From assembly GCF_000016125.1 (NCBI RefSeq), contig NC_009135.1, forward strand, positions 868,001-932,000: a stretch of 64,000 nucleotides of DNA, given 5' to 3'. Within the stretch, counting starts at the first letter, position 1. The number at the start of each line of letters is the position of its first letter. The position numbers and the translations under genes are program-made. Below the pieces are notes generated by a model, which worked only from the letters and a program-made list of their open reading frames with translations, was not told the DNA's origin and did no database searches. Shown here in pieces: positions 54,230 through 63,811 of the stretch. This stretch comes from Methanococcus maripaludis C5 (GTDB lineage Archaea > AGJL01 > Methanococci > Methanococcales > Methanococcaceae).

Positions 54230-54326
54230 AAATACCCCTTTTAGCCTTTTAAAATTAAAAAATGAAAAAGAGTGGGTGGTATCTTTTAATTATTCATTCT
54301 TCTAAGATCCGTTAATTTAAAACGCC

Positions 54327-54500
54327 TTACCTTTTTTGCTGAGGTTTTTGTTGTGCCTGCTTTTGTTGCTGTTGCTGTTGGCCTTGTTTTTGCTGACCTT
54401 GAGCTTGCTTTTGTTGCTGTTGGCCTTGTTTTTGCTGACCTTGAGCTTGCTTTTGTTGCTGTTGATGCTTTTTTGGATCTTGTTTTTTAATGTCTGGCAT
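54327..54500 (-). CDS. Gln-rich repeat protein B (57 aa)
   Basis: Begins MPDIKKQDPKKHQQQQKQ and continues as near-perfect repeats of Q-K-Q-A-Q-G-Q-Q-K-Q-G-Q-Q-Q. AAGGGGTGATACAT precedes the ATG. The DNA repeat unit is about 48 bp, so recent expansion is likely. Low complexity makes functional calls unsafe. Confidence 0.55.
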   Translation of the reverse strand: MPDIKKQDPKKHQQQQKQAQGQQKQGQQQQKQAQGQQKQGQQQQQQKQAQQKPQQKR

Positions 54501-54722
54501 ATGTATCACCCCTTGTTTTACAATAAATATTTTTAATTCAGAGTTATTTAAATTTTATCAGAGTATCGGGTTCAATTTTTGAATTAAACTTTAAAGTGTA
54601 AATTATAATCAATTTTAACGATTTTAAAATAGTAAAAGAACGATTTATGTAAATTACATGAATTAGAATTATCTTTTTAAATTGATTGAATGGGAAAAAA
54701 GTTTTATTTTAACAGTTAATCA

Positions 54723-54751
54723 GAAATTAAACCTTTAAATTATATATATGG
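54723..54751 (+). promoter_or_regulatory. Shared promoter/operator element, copy 2
   Basis: GAAATTAAACCTTTAAATT then ATATATATGG, about 80 bp before the winged-helix gene at 54833; first 19 bases identical with 51946. The rest of the gap 54501-54832 is plain AT-rich sequence. Confidence 0.65.
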
Positions 54752-54832
54752 TGTTAAAAACATGGATATACATTAACTTTTATTATTTTGAAATTCCCAT
54801 TAATTAATAACAATCCACATAGGGGGAAATAA

Positions 54833-55075
54833 ATGCCTGAACTTGAAATAAGAAAAAATATTTTAAAATATTTACATGAAAAAGGCAATTATGTATCGGG
54901 GGGAGAATTAGCCGATAAAATAAATCTTAAAAGAGATGAATTAAAAGTTCATCTTGATTTTTTAGAAACTAAGGGCTACTTGAAATTGAACGGTGCAGTC
55001 GGCGGAATTTCCCACATTTCAGCAATAACCGAGAAAGGAAAAAAGATGGTTGAAAATAACGAGTTTAAATTTTAA
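54833..55075 (+). CDS. Winged-helix regulator (80 aa)
   Basis: LEIRKNILKYLHEKGNYVSG, then GELADKINLKRDELKVHLDF, LETKGYLKLNGAVGG: a complete winged helix with wing. AGGGGGAAATAA precedes the ATG. Because the same upstream 19-mer precedes the wHTH-nuclease gene, this protein may bind it and control both genes. Confidence 0.75.
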   Translation: MPELEIRKNILKYLHEKGNYVSGGELADKINLKRDELKVHLDFLETKGYLKLNGAVGGISHISAITEKGKKMVENNEFKF

Positions 55076-55147
55076 TAACCATTTTTCAATCCAAAAATTA
55101 CTCTTTTTAAATTTGATTGAAAAAGTGATAAAGTTAAAATCATTTTT

Positions 55148-56007
55148 TTATTTACCCATAATCCTTAAATATTCTCTTTTTAAACTCTCTTTATTCTTAT
55201 GAAGAAAATCGAAGTTGTTTTAATGTCTTCGTGACCTAAAATGTCTTGAAGTGTTCTTAAATCCATTCCTTTATCCACGCAAGTTGTTGCAAAGGTATGT
55301 CTCAATATATGCGGAGTAATCCGTTTATTAACCTTTTTTCCATAAACGTCATTCAAATAATTGATATAATGCGTTATAGATGACTTCCCGATTGCCTTAC
55401 CACGCCGATTTAAAAACAAATTCGGTGCTTTTGGTTTTAAAATATCCCTTTCTCGAAGCCATCTTTTTAGATTAATTCCCATATCTAAGTCAAAAAACAC
55501 AAATCTATCTTTTCTACCCTTTCCACCACGTATAAAAATTGTTTGCTCGTTAAAATCTACATCATCAAGTAGTATATTCTGAAATTCTGAAACCCTCACC
55601 CCTGTTTTAATAAAAAACATGGTAAAAATATAGAAATTAACATCAATTATACTTCTAAGAAGGTCATCTGACTGTTTTTGAGTCAAATAATCCCTTTCCT
55701 TTTTATCGGGTTTCAGAGTATTTAAAAAACTTCTAACTGGATTGCCCGTAATATATTTATGTTTATTAGCCCATTCATAAAATCTATTTAGAGACCTTAT
55801 ACGGTATATTTTTGTATTTCTCGAAGCTTCATACACCTCAAAAAATTCAATTATGTCTTCTATTGTTAAATTTTCAAATGAAAGACTATCGTCATAGTAA
55901 TTTAGGAAGATTTTCATAGTAGATTTATAATTTACAAGGGTAGTTTCACTCAGACCCGAACAGAATTTCAAATATCTTTCGACAAGCTCTCTCGATTTAT
56001 CATTCAA
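55148..56007 (-). pseudogene. Tyrosine recombinase (XerC-like integrase), frameshifted at the catalytic Tyr codon
   Basis: The readable frame gives 275 aa (down to 55180): an N-terminal SAM-like core-binding domain, then R138 (TGVRVSEF), K163 (GGKGRKDR), H233-x2-R236 (HILRHTFATT) and H259 (LGHEDIKTTSI). Tyr should stand at 268; the frame reads ATT-TTC there and ends FFIRIKRV. Another frame continues LHKNKESLKREYLRIMGK to 55150, a normal XerC-like tail. Loss of one A from TAT (Tyr) accounts for it. Start is TTG after GGTGAGGG. It lies just after the companion gene. Confidence 0.85.
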
Positions 56008-56008
56008 C

Positions 56009-56533
56009 TTAATCCCTCACCACATACTTTATATTATCCATAGGTAACGATTTATCACGTAATCTAAAGTATTTGCCCTTTCGCTCAACCATTGCCTTAA
56101 ATTCTAAATTATTCATAATTATTTTTTGTAAAATTTCTTCCTGGTTTTTATTCCCTTCAATTCCAGTTTTAATTTTAAAATCTTCATAAGTTAACCAAAT
56201 ATCGGGATTTTTATCTAAAATTCTCACTAATTTATCATAAACTTCTTTAAATTCTGAATCTGTTGGAGCTTCAAGAAATTTTTCAAATGAATCATCAATT
56301 TTCTTTTCAACTCTTTCAAATGAACTTTCAGTAGTCAGCACAACATCTTCAAGTTTAGCTAATATTACATCCATTTTAGTAAGCATTTCATCATTTCGAG
56401 TTTTATACAAGTGCATAAATTTCATTGCATTTTTTGCAAAACTTGAAAGTGAAGTATAACCCAATTCCTTACTCATATTTTTAAAATCTTCAAGATCATT
56501 ATCATCATCAAAATTAATATTTCGCCTTATCAC
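56009..56533 (-). CDS. Integrase-companion protein with coiled coil and winged helix (174 aa)
   Basis: GTG start (MIRRNINFDDDNDLEDFKNM) after GGTGGTTTT. A helical N-terminus is followed by a coiled coil (EDVVLTTESSFERVEKKIDD) and a C-terminal winged-helix-like part (NPDIWLTYEDFKIKTGIEGN). It ends one base before the integrase start. By position it may be an excisionase or a regulator that binds the att inverted repeats. Confidence 0.65.
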   Translation of the reverse strand: MIRRNINFDDDNDLEDFKNMSKELGYTSLSSFAKNAMKFMHLYKTRNDEMLTKMDVILAKLEDVVLTTESSFERVEKKIDDSFEKFLEAPTDSEFKEVYDKLVRILDKNPDIWLTYEDFKIKTGIEGNKNQEEILQKIIMNNLEFKAMVERKGKYFRLRDKSLPMDNIKYVVRD

Positions 56534-56595
56534 AAAACCACCCAGTATATAAATAAAAACTGTATTATTAAATTTATAATTCATTATATATAAGT

Positions 56596-56612
56596 GATAC
56601 CGAAAAGGTATC
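56596..56612. repeat. Inverted repeat inside attR, possible integrase site
   Basis: GATACC-GAAAA-GGTATC, 10 bp inside the right core repeat and counterpart of 34086-34101. It also sits upstream of the integrase-companion gene and could be its operator. Confidence 0.6.
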
Positions 56613-56622
56613 GTTTTAAAGT

Positions 56623-56639
56623 TATAATCATATATAATA
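56623..56639. repeat. attR core repeat
   Basis: TATAATCATATATAATA, identical to 34060-34076. It lies 69 bp before the BASS gene. Confidence 0.7.
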
Positions 56640-56708
56640 ATATCTAAAATTAGGCATAAAATAAAATAAATTACGACAAAACACGAAATTAAATTTGAGG
56701 TGATAACG

Positions 56709-57674
56709 ATGAATAATGGGTCCATACAAATAAAAAAGACTCTGTGGAAACTTACAAAATTTTCAGAGGATTATTTCACAATACTAGTTATTTTAGGATC
56801 GATTATCGGTTTTTTAAATCCTGATTTATTTGGATGGTCATTACCCCACATTTCGCTTATTCTAGGAATTATCATGTTTGGGATGGGAATGACGCTAAAT
56901 AAGGGCGACTTTAAAACGGTTTTAAAAAGGCCTATTGACGTAGTTTTTGGAACTATTTTACAATTTAGTTTAATGCCATTACTTGCTTTTTTTATAGTTA
57001 CACTATTTAATTTACCAACAGAACTTGCAATAGGTGTAATTTTGCTTGGTGCGTGTCCGGGAGGTACTGCATCAAACGTTATAACCTACCTTGCAAAAGG
57101 AGATGTTGCACTTTCAGTTGCAATCACGACACTTTCGACACTTGTTGCACCATTAATGACACCAATACTTGTGCTTTTGTTTGCAGGAGCTTGGATAGAT
57201 GTTTCAGCATACTCGATGTTTATTTCAATTTTAAAAATTGTATTGATCCCAGTAATTCTCGGAGTAATCATAAATAATTCATTTGGGGAAAAAATTGAGT
57301 CTATACGGCAGATTTTACCATTAATATCTGTTTCCGCAATATTTTTAATCGTCAGTGCGATAATTGGAGTTAATTCAGAAAAAATAATATCTTCGGGAAT
57401 TCTCGTATTACTTGCCGTAATTTTGCATAATGCATTTGGTCTTTTATTTGGATATATCGGATCAAAACTCGGTGGGATGGATGAAAAAAAATCAAGAGCA
57501 ATTACAATAGAAGTTGGAGTTCAAAATTCAGGACTTGCTGTAGCGCTTGCAACAATTTACTTTAGCCCGCTTGCAGCAGTTCCCGGAGCAATATTTAGCG
57601 TGTGGCACAATATTACGGGCCCTTTCTTAGCAAATTACTGGTCTAAAAAAGATAAAAAGGAAACTTTAATTTAA
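56709..57674 (+). CDS. BASS family (bile acid:sodium symporter-like) transporter
   Basis: A 321-aa protein with about nine helices. FGMGMTLNKGDFKTVLKRPI, LGACPGGTASNVITYLAKGD (Na+ site crossover) and EVGVQNSGLAVALATIYFSP are family signatures. Archaeal members carry small organic acids; bacterial PanS of this fold carries ketopantoate. GAGGTGATAACG precedes the ATG. It lies between the element and ilvN; a branched-chain keto-acid or pantoate precursor is an open possibility. Confidence 0.85.
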   Translation: MNNGSIQIKKTLWKLTKFSEDYFTILVILGSIIGFLNPDLFGWSLPHISLILGIIMFGMGMTLNKGDFKTVLKRPIDVVFGTILQFSLMPLLAFFIVTLFNLPTELAIGVILLGACPGGTASNVITYLAKGDVALSVAITTLSTLVAPLMTPILVLLFAGAWIDVSAYSMFISILKIVLIPVILGVIINNSFGEKIESIRQILPLISVSAIFLIVSAIIGVNSEKIISSGILVLLAVILHNAFGLLFGYIGSKLGGMDEKKSRAITIEVGVQNSGLAVALATIYFSPLAAVPGAIFSVWHNITGPFLANYWSKKDKKETLI

Positions 57675-57722
57675 AAAGAAAAAATGATAGATGAATATCA
57701 ATAAATTAGTTAAATAAAGTAC

Positions 57723-57989
57723 CTAACAAATCAAATCCCATAATGGTTTTGGAATGCCGTAAACAAGTATTTCTTTTATTATACTTTCTTTTAAACTCGA
57801 TTCTACACGTTTTTCACAGGTATTGTGTACCTGTAATTTTTTTCGATAACCCTCCAGGATTATTCGAAATAAAACATCACCGCATTTATTTTCTCCAACT
57901 ATTGATTTTGCAGTTATGAGTGTGTTTTCGTCAAGATCTTGAATTTTTTTCTCAATTTCATCATCCTGATACCGAATATTATATTCCAT
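57723..57989 (-). CDS. Small hypothetical protein (88 aa)
   Basis: MEYNIRYQDDEIEKKIQDLD opens a helical protein with CGDVLFRIILEGYRKKLQVH and a C-terminal hydrophobic end. ATG at 57989 after GGGGGGAATT; the longer frame to 58124 has no ribosome site. Not recognised. It is convergent with the BASS gene. Confidence 0.55.
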   Translation of the reverse strand: MEYNIRYQDDEIEKKIQDLDENTLITAKSIVGENKCGDVLFRIILEGYRKKLQVHNTCEKRVESSLKESIIKEILVYGIPKPLWDLIC

Positions 57990-58382
57990 AATTCCCCCCA
58001 AATACCCACTAGAAAAATGTAAGTATAGTATAATTTCCTTAACACGATTCAGTGCAATTTTGCTATTTTGTTGTGAGTATCTAAAAATTTCTTTGATGGG
58101 TAATATATACTTATCGAAAAACAAATGATGAATAGTTATTTAAAATTTAAAATTCATAAATAATGTCAGGTTATAATCTTCTATTTTATCTAAATTTCGT
58201 TTTTTACGGCTTTTAGATGATTCTAGGTTATTTCCTATGACACTCTCTATTTAATCTAAATAAGCTCGATGAAATAATATATTGTTTTTGGAGCCCCCCT
58301 TCAAAAATACCTATTTCTAAGTTTTTTTATTTATTTTTTTTAAAAAAGATTTTATCCAATTCAAAATTTAAAAAAAGAGACG
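57990..58382. other. 390-bp gap, nothing recognised
   Basis: AT-rich. It contains the promoter of the small gene to the left and a T-rich end of ilvN to the right (GGAGCCCCCCTTC around 58291-58303 is the only G+C-rich spot). Confidence 0.3.
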
Positions 58383-58892
58383 TTATGCTTTATTCGATTT
58401 TAAGATTTTAGAACCTCTCATGAGTGCAGTGAGCCCAGTTCTTGCAATTTCTTTGATTCCCATTGGCCTTACAAGGTCTAAAAATGCGTTAACTTTTTGT
58501 TCGTCACCAGTAATTTCAACAGTAAGGGTTTCAGTGCTTAAATCAACAATTTTTCCCCTAAATATGTTTGCATACTGGATTACCTGAGATTTACTGTCTT
58601 CGGTTGGAGCATAAACTTTTACAAGACACAATTCTCGCTGTACTGACTTATTGCTATTTAAATCAGTTACTTTTATAACTTCAACAAGTTTATTCAACTG
58701 TTTTACAACCTGTTCAAGCACCGTATCGTCCCCTTGAACAACAATTGTCATCCTTGCAACGTCTGGGTTTTCAGTACTTCCAACAGTCATACTTGAAATA
58801 TTGAACCATCTTCTAGTAAATAAACCCGAAATTCTCTGGAGTACACCGGGTTTGTGTAAAACCAAAACTGAAATGATGTGTTTGTGTTCCAT
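58383..58892 (-). CDS. ilvN: Acetolactate synthase small (regulatory) subunit
   Basis: A 169-aa protein with the N-terminal ACT domain ([35 protein letters not shown]) and the C-terminal ALS_ss_C domain ([20 protein letters not shown]). It confers feedback control by valine on IlvB. ATG at 58892 after GGGTGGTTATC; 13 bp after the ilvB stop, same operon. Confidence 0.96.
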   Translation of the reverse strand: MEHKHIISVLVLHKPGVLQRISGLFTRRWFNISSMTVGSTENPDVARMTIVVQGDDTVLEQVVKQLNKLVEVIKVTDLNSNKSVQRELCLVKVYAPTEDSKSQVIQYANIFRGKIVDLSTETLTVEITGDEQKVNAFLDLVRPMGIKEIARTGLTALMRGSKILKSNKA

Positions 58893-58905
58893 GATAACCA
58901 CCCAA

Positions 58906-60669
58906 TTATACCTTAGGATTAAGTGTTTTTTTCATTTCGCTAAAGCATTGAGCTTTTGGAGTTGGCTCCTGTCTTTCCGGGAATAATATATTTGTCATGT
59001 TTCCTCCAGGGGGTACCATGTGAAGTGCTTCTGCAGGATCAATTATAATATCAATCAAATATGGTTTTCCACTATTTAATGCAGTTTTAAAGGCCTCATT
59101 GATATCTTCAGGTTTTTCAAGCCTCAAAGCACCTATTCCATAACTTTCTGCAAGTTTTATGAAGTCAGGTGTTTCCCCAAGGTGTACTGCACACTGTCTC
59201 TTTCCATAATAAAGGTTCTGCCACTGGTAAACCATTCCAAGTGTCCTGTTATCAAAAATTACAACGATAACGGGTATTTCATATTCTGCAATTGTTGCAA
59301 GTTCCTGTGAATTCATTAAAAATCCACCATCCCCAGTTACAGCAATTACGTTTGCATCAGGCCTTGCAAATTTAGCACCTATTGCTGCAGGGAATCCGAA
59401 ACCCATTGTACCCTGCCCACCAGATGAAATAAATGATTTTGGAGCACTTGTTTGGAAATAATGTGCCATCCACATCTGGTTTTGACCAACATCTGTTGTA
59501 ATAACTGTGTTTGTCAAACTTGGATCGATTTCACGAACTGCATTCATCATTTCTTTGATAACTTTTTGGGGTTTTATCGGAGTATTGTCAAATTCCATTA
59601 CAGGCATGGATTTTTTCTGAAGTTTTTTAACATTTTCCATCCATTCTGTCTTATTAACAATTTCTTTTTTCATTAAATGGATCAGTACATCTTTTAAAAT
59701 TGCTTTTGCATCCCCCACTATAGGAATATCTGCCCTAACGTTCTTTCCAATCTCTGCTGGGTCAATATCTACGTGGATAATCTTTGCATTTGGTGCAAAT
59801 GTCGAAATGTCTCCAGTAATCCTATCTGAAAACCTGCATCCAATTGCAATTAAAACGTCACTTTCGTAAACTGAATAGTTTGAAGCTTGGGTTCCGTGCA
59901 TTCCAACTAAACCGAGTGAGAGTGGGTGCTCTTCAGGGAAAACCCCTTTACCCATTAATGTAGTACAAACTGGGATTTGAGCATATTCTGATAATTTTAT
60001 AAGTTCTGGCGTTGCATTTGCAATTTGAACTCCGCCACCTGCAATAATAACAGGTCTTTGCGCGATTTTCATTAATTCTACTGCTTTTTTAATCTGTAAT
60101 GGGTGTCCAAATTTGGTTGGTTTGTACCCCTGAAGATTAATATCTGCAGGAATTGGGTATTTTTCTAAGTCTAATTCGTTATCCTGAACATCTTTCGGTA
60201 GATCAACATGAACTGCACCAGGCCTTCCTGTTTTTGCAATTTCAAATGCTTTTCTAAATATTTTTGGAATTTCATTTGTTTTTTGGATCTGGAAATTGTG
60301 TTTTGTAATCTGCATGAACATTCCAAGTGCATCAATCTCCTGAAATGCATCATTTCCGATTAATTTTGTTGGAACCTGTCCTGTTAATGCAACGACTGGG
60401 GAAGAGTCGGCATGTGCTGTTGCAACCCCCGTAACGAGGTTTGTAGCTCCTGGCCCAGATGTAGCGACACATACCCCAACTTCTCCACTCGCTCTCGCGT
60501 ATCCGTCAGCTGCGTGTGCTGCAGCCTGTTCGTGTCTTGTTAATATGTGTACAAGGTCGCTGTGGTATAGCGCATCGTAAAAGGGAAGTAATTGGCCTCC
60601 AGGATATCCAAAGAGGACCTTCACATTTTCCGCGTCTAGGGCCTTCATCATAGCCTCTGCTCCTTTCAT
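58906..60669 (-). CDS. ilvB: Acetolactate synthase large (catalytic) subunit
   Basis: A 587-aa ThDP enzyme making acetolactate and acetohydroxybutyrate. The [16 protein letters not shown] start, catalytic Glu in [20 protein letters not shown], and the ThDP motif [20 protein letters not shown] with a following N are all seen, as is [23 protein letters not shown] precedes the ATG. Operon ilvB-ilvN; ilvC lies beyond the inserted element. Confidence 0.97.
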   Translation of the reverse strand: MKGAEAMMKALDAENVKVLFGYPGGQLLPFYDALYHSDLVHILTRHEQAAAHAADGYARASGEVGVCVATSGPGATNLVTGVATAHADSSPVVALTGQVPTKLIGNDAFQEIDALGMFMQITKHNFQIQKTNEIPKIFRKAFEIAKTGRPGAVHVDLPKDVQDNELDLEKYPIPADINLQGYKPTKFGHPLQIKKAVELMKIAQRPVIIAGGGVQIANATPELIKLSEYAQIPVCTTLMGKGVFPEEHPLSLGLVGMHGTQASNYSVYESDVLIAIGCRFSDRITGDISTFAPNAKIIHVDIDPAEIGKNVRADIPIVGDAKAILKDVLIHLMKKEIVNKTEWMENVKKLQKKSMPVMEFDNTPIKPQKVIKEMMNAVREIDPSLTNTVITTDVGQNQMWMAHYFQTSAPKSFISSGGQGTMGFGFPAAIGAKFARPDANVIAVTGDGGFLMNSQELATIAEYEIPVIVVIFDNRTLGMVYQWQNLYYGKRQCAVHLGETPDFIKLAESYGIGALRLEKPEDINEAFKTALNSGKPYLIDIIIDPAEALHMVPPGGNMTNILFPERQEPTPKAQCFSEMKKTLNPKV

Positions 60670-60830
60670 GAGATCACCAAGTAATAAAGACGTAATGGAT
60701 TTGAAATAATTCGTTTCTAGTTTATTAACTCAAAATCTTATATAAATATTATGAAAGCATAAAATGGTTTAAAATTTGTTTGTTCGAATTATTTCTCATC
60801 CACCATATATTAAATTAATCAAGTGAAATT

Positions 60831-62366
60831 ATGATTTTAGGTATTTGTGATGGCCACAATTCAAGTACATCATTGATCGATGAAAAAAAAATCATCTACG
60901 TGGCAAGCGAAGAAAGATTTACAAGAAAAAAGAATTTTAGAGGATATCCTACAAATTCCCTAAATTATGGGTTAAATTCTTTTGTAAATGAAAAAGAGGA
61001 ATTGTCAGTAATTACTGTGGGGGGACAGTTTAGAAAGGGCGAAAGGCTAAAAAAACTTAAAAGTCTTCAGGAAAACTTAGAAATTCCAATGTATTATTTT
61101 AATCATCATTTATGCCATGCTGCAAGCTACAAACTATCAGATTTCAAAGAATGCCTGATTTTAACAATTGATGGGGGGGGTGACGGGCTTTCTTCAACGC
61201 TATCAATTGGAAATAATTCTGGAATAGAAACTATTGCCCAAAGTGATTTAATTGATTCAGTAGGGGACTTTTACGCGTCAATTACAGAATTACTTGGATT
61301 TAAACCAATGGAAGACGAAGGAAAAGTTATGAGTCTTTCAAGTTTTGAAACGAATGATTCCAAAATTAATCTCGATATTATCGATTATAACGAAAAAACT
61401 AAATCTTTTAAGAATTATCTCGGAGTAATTGGCTCTGAATCAACAAAGGCGTTGAAAAGAATTTTGGATTATTCAAAACCAAATAATTCATACGATATTC
61501 AAATTTCAAAATTTGCCCAAAGTAAATTAGAAGAAGTTGTTTTAAAAATTTTAAAACAGTTTGTGGATGAAACGGGAATTAAAAATATTGTGTTTAGTGG
61601 GGGAGTTGCACAAAACGTCAAATTAAATAAAAAAATAATTCATCAGGACTTTGTAGATAACCTGTACGTCCCCCCATTTACCGGCGATGAAGGGTTATCA
61701 ATCGGATCATCGATTTTGTGCTCCAAAAAAGATTTTGATTTAAAAAATACATATTTAGGTTATAAAATTGATAATTGTAATGTTGAAAAAATTGTTGATT
61801 TAGAAAAAAATTTTAAAATTCGATATATCGAAGAAAAGGATATTCCAGAAATTATTGGAAAGTTAATTTCAGAAAATAAACTTGTATGCATTTCAAAAGG
61901 AAAAATGGAGTTTGGACCACGTGCTCTTGGAAATAGAAGTATTTTGGGACGTCCAACAAAAGAAAATGCAAATAAACTTGCAAAAACACTAAAAAGAAAT
62001 TCATTCATGCCATACGCACCAACAATTCTTGATGAATACTCTGAAATTTATTTGAAAAACAAAAAATACAGTCCATATATGACTATGCTTTTTGATTGTT
62101 TTAAATCTAAAAAACAGGACATTGAAGGAACCATTCATGTTGATGGGACTACAAGAGCCCAAACATTGAAAAAAGAATTTAATGAAACTTATTATAATAT
62201 TATAAATTTTGTAAACGATACAACAAAAATTCCTGCAGTTTTAAACACCAGCTTCAATTTACACGGTGAACCTATTGTTTGTAATGAAATGGATGCCATA
62301 AATTCGTTTAAAAAAGTTGGGGATGCACTTTTACTTGGAAATTATTTAATTGAGAAAATTAATTAG
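60831..62366 (+). CDS. Carbamoyltransferase, NodU/CmcH family
   Basis: A 511-aa protein. The ASKHA-type N-terminus (MILGICDGHNSSTSLIDEKK), the H-x-x-H loop NHHLCHAASYKLSDF, LTIDGGGDG, FSGGVAQNVKLNKKI and the C-terminal YrdC-like part GKMEFGPRALGNRSILGRPT and VLNTSFNLHGEPIVC are present. Such enzymes carbamoylate hydroxyls of sugars or natural products; no biosynthesis cluster is adjacent, so the acceptor is unknown. Divergent from ilvB. Confidence 0.88.
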   Translation: MILGICDGHNSSTSLIDEKKIIYVASEERFTRKKNFRGYPTNSLNYGLNSFVNEKEELSVITVGGQFRKGERLKKLKSLQENLEIPMYYFNHHLCHAASYKLSDFKECLILTIDGGGDGLSSTLSIGNNSGIETIAQSDLIDSVGDFYASITELLGFKPMEDEGKVMSLSSFETNDSKINLDIIDYNEKTKSFKNYLGVIGSESTKALKRILDYSKPNNSYDIQISKFAQSKLEEVVLKILKQFVDETGIKNIVFSGGVAQNVKLNKKIIHQDFVDNLYVPPFTGDEGLSIGSSILCSKKDFDLKNTYLGYKIDNCNVEKIVDLEKNFKIRYIEEKDIPEIIGKLISENKLVCISKGKMEFGPRALGNRSILGRPTKENANKLAKTLKRNSFMPYAPTILDEYSEIYLKNKKYSPYMTMLFDCFKSKKQDIEGTIHVDGTTRAQTLKKEFNETYYNIINFVNDTTKIPAVLNTSFNLHGEPIVCNEMDAINSFKKVGDALLLGNYLIEKIN

Positions 62367-62376
62367 GAGAATATTT

Positions 62377-63390
62377 ATGATTACAATTGATGGAAGTTAT
62401 CTCGAAGGTGGAGGACAGATTGTAAGAACCGCAATTTCTCTTTCTGCAATAACTAAAAAACCAGTTAAAATCATTAATATTCGAAAAAATAGAAAAAATC
62501 CTGGCCTTTCAAACCAGCATATTGCCTGCGTTGAGGCAGTTTCAAAAATCTGTAATGCAAACGTTGAGGGTCTTTTAAAAGGCTCTGAAACATTGATTTT
62601 TTATCCTGAAGATATTACTGCTAAAAATTTTGAGATAGATATTAAAACTGCTGGAAGCATTTCGCTTGTTATTCAATCAATACTCCCCATGTGTCTTGCA
62701 ATTAATAAAAATATCGAAATTACACTAATTGGTGGAACGAATGTTGAATTTTCACCACCAATTGATTATATTAAGAAGATAACATTGAAATTTTTAGAAA
62801 ATATTGGGATTAATTCTGAAATAAACATTATTGAACGCGGATTCTTCCCAGAAGGTGGCGGAATTGTTAAAATATCATTAAAACCTTCAAAAATTGTTCC
62901 ATTGGAATTAATCGAAAATAAAAATATCGAAATTAAAGGAGTTGTTTTTAACCAGGACCTCGATGAAAATATTTCAAAAAGAATAAGAAAATCTGCAAGC
63001 GATATATTACTAAATAAAGGATTTTGTCCTGAAATCAAGCTTGAAAACAGAGAAGGAAAAAGTACGGGTGTTGGAATATTTTTATTCAACAAATATATTG
63101 GTTCAGATTGTCTTGGAAAAAAGGGGCTTTTATCAGAAACTGTTGGAAAAATTGCATCTGAAGACTTACTTGAAGAGTTAGGTACAAAAATGGCGATAGA
63201 TTCACATTTAGCTGACCAAATAATTCCATTTATGCCATTTTCAGATATTAAAATAGGTGTTTCGAAAATTACAAACCATACTCTAACAAATATTTACGTG
63301 GTTGAAAAATTCTTTGACGTTAAGTTTAATATCGAAGAATACTCGAAAGATAATGCAAAAGGATACGTGATATCGACTAAAGGTGTTTAA
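62377..63390 (+). CDS. rtcA: RNA 3'-terminal phosphate cyclase
   Basis: A 337-aa cyclase turning RNA 3'-phosphate into 2',3'-cyclic phosphate via an adenylated His. GSYLEGGGQIVRTAISLSAI is the N-terminal signature, with RKNRKNPGLSNQHIACVEAV following; the catalytic His lies in IDSHLADQIIPFMPF near the C-terminus. AGGAGAATATTT precedes the ATG. It forms an operon with archease (gap 3 bp). Confidence 0.93.
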   Translation: MITIDGSYLEGGGQIVRTAISLSAITKKPVKIINIRKNRKNPGLSNQHIACVEAVSKICNANVEGLLKGSETLIFYPEDITAKNFEIDIKTAGSISLVIQSILPMCLAINKNIEITLIGGTNVEFSPPIDYIKKITLKFLENIGINSEINIIERGFFPEGGGIVKISLKPSKIVPLELIENKNIEIKGVVFNQDLDENISKRIRKSASDILLNKGFCPEIKLENREGKSTGVGIFLFNKYIGSDCLGKKGLLSETVGKIASEDLLEELGTKMAIDSHLADQIIPFMPFSDIKIGVSKITNHTLTNIYVVEKFFDVKFNIEEYSKDNAKGYVISTKGV

Positions 63391-63393
63391 ATT

Positions 63394-63810
63394 ATGTATA
63401 ACTATTTTGAAACTACTGCAGATATTGGAATAATCGCATTTGGAAAAAATCTGGAAGAATCTTTTGAAAATTCGGCAAGAGCCTTATCAAATATTATGGT
63501 TGACATTGATTCAATTGAAAAAGTAGAAAAGCATTCATTTAACATTATTTCCGAAGACCTTTTTGGGCTTTTATACGACTTCTTAACAGAACTTTTGATA
63601 CTCCATGATTCTGAGCTGTTAATATTTTCAGAGTTTGACGTAAAAATTGAAAAAAATGAGTGTTATGAATTAAGCTGTACTGCTATTGGAGACATATATT
63701 CAAAAGACAAATACGAACCAAAAGAAGAAGTAAAGGCGATTACGTACCATAAAATGGAAATAATAAATAATGAAAACTGCTGGAAAACACAGTTTATTGT
63801 AGACTTATAA
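63394..63810 (+). CDS. Archease (RtcB ligase activator)
   Basis: A 138-aa archease. YNYFETTADIGIIAFGKNLE at the start (the ETTADIGI pattern with its metal-binding Asp), LLYDFLTELLILHDSELLIF in the middle and AITYHKMEIINNENCWKTQF at the C-terminus. It speeds guanylylation of RtcB for tRNA splicing and repair. Pairing with rtcA indicates an RNA-end-healing operon. Confidence 0.92.
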   Translation: MYNYFETTADIGIIAFGKNLEESFENSARALSNIMVDIDSIEKVEKHSFNIISEDLFGLLYDFLTELLILHDSELLIFSEFDVKIEKNECYELSCTAIGDIYSKDKYEPKEEVKAITYHKMEIINNENCWKTQFIVDL

Positions 63811-63811
63811 T

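Larger units (their letters stand above)
34060..56639. mobile_element. Integrated virus/plasmid-like element, about 22.5 kb
   Basis: A perfect 17-bp direct repeat (34060-34076 and 56623-56639) bounds a block unlike the flanking metabolic chromosome. It contains a tyrosine integrase at one end, a long string of small membrane and secreted proteins, a packaging-type P-loop ATPase, a helicase, winged-helix regulators and nuclease cargo. Joining the flanks would leave a normal ~120-bp divergent promoter region between ilvC and the BASS gene. The gene content resembles the integrated elements related to Thermococcus plasmid pT26-2 and other methanococcal proviruses, but I cannot confirm homology without searches. 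No double-jelly-roll or HK97 capsid protein was recognised. Confidence 0.85.

Noticed and set aside
55180-55230. Programmed frameshift in the integrase
   Set aside because: Slipping in either direction puts Phe, not Tyr, at the active-site position, so recoding would not yield an active enzyme.
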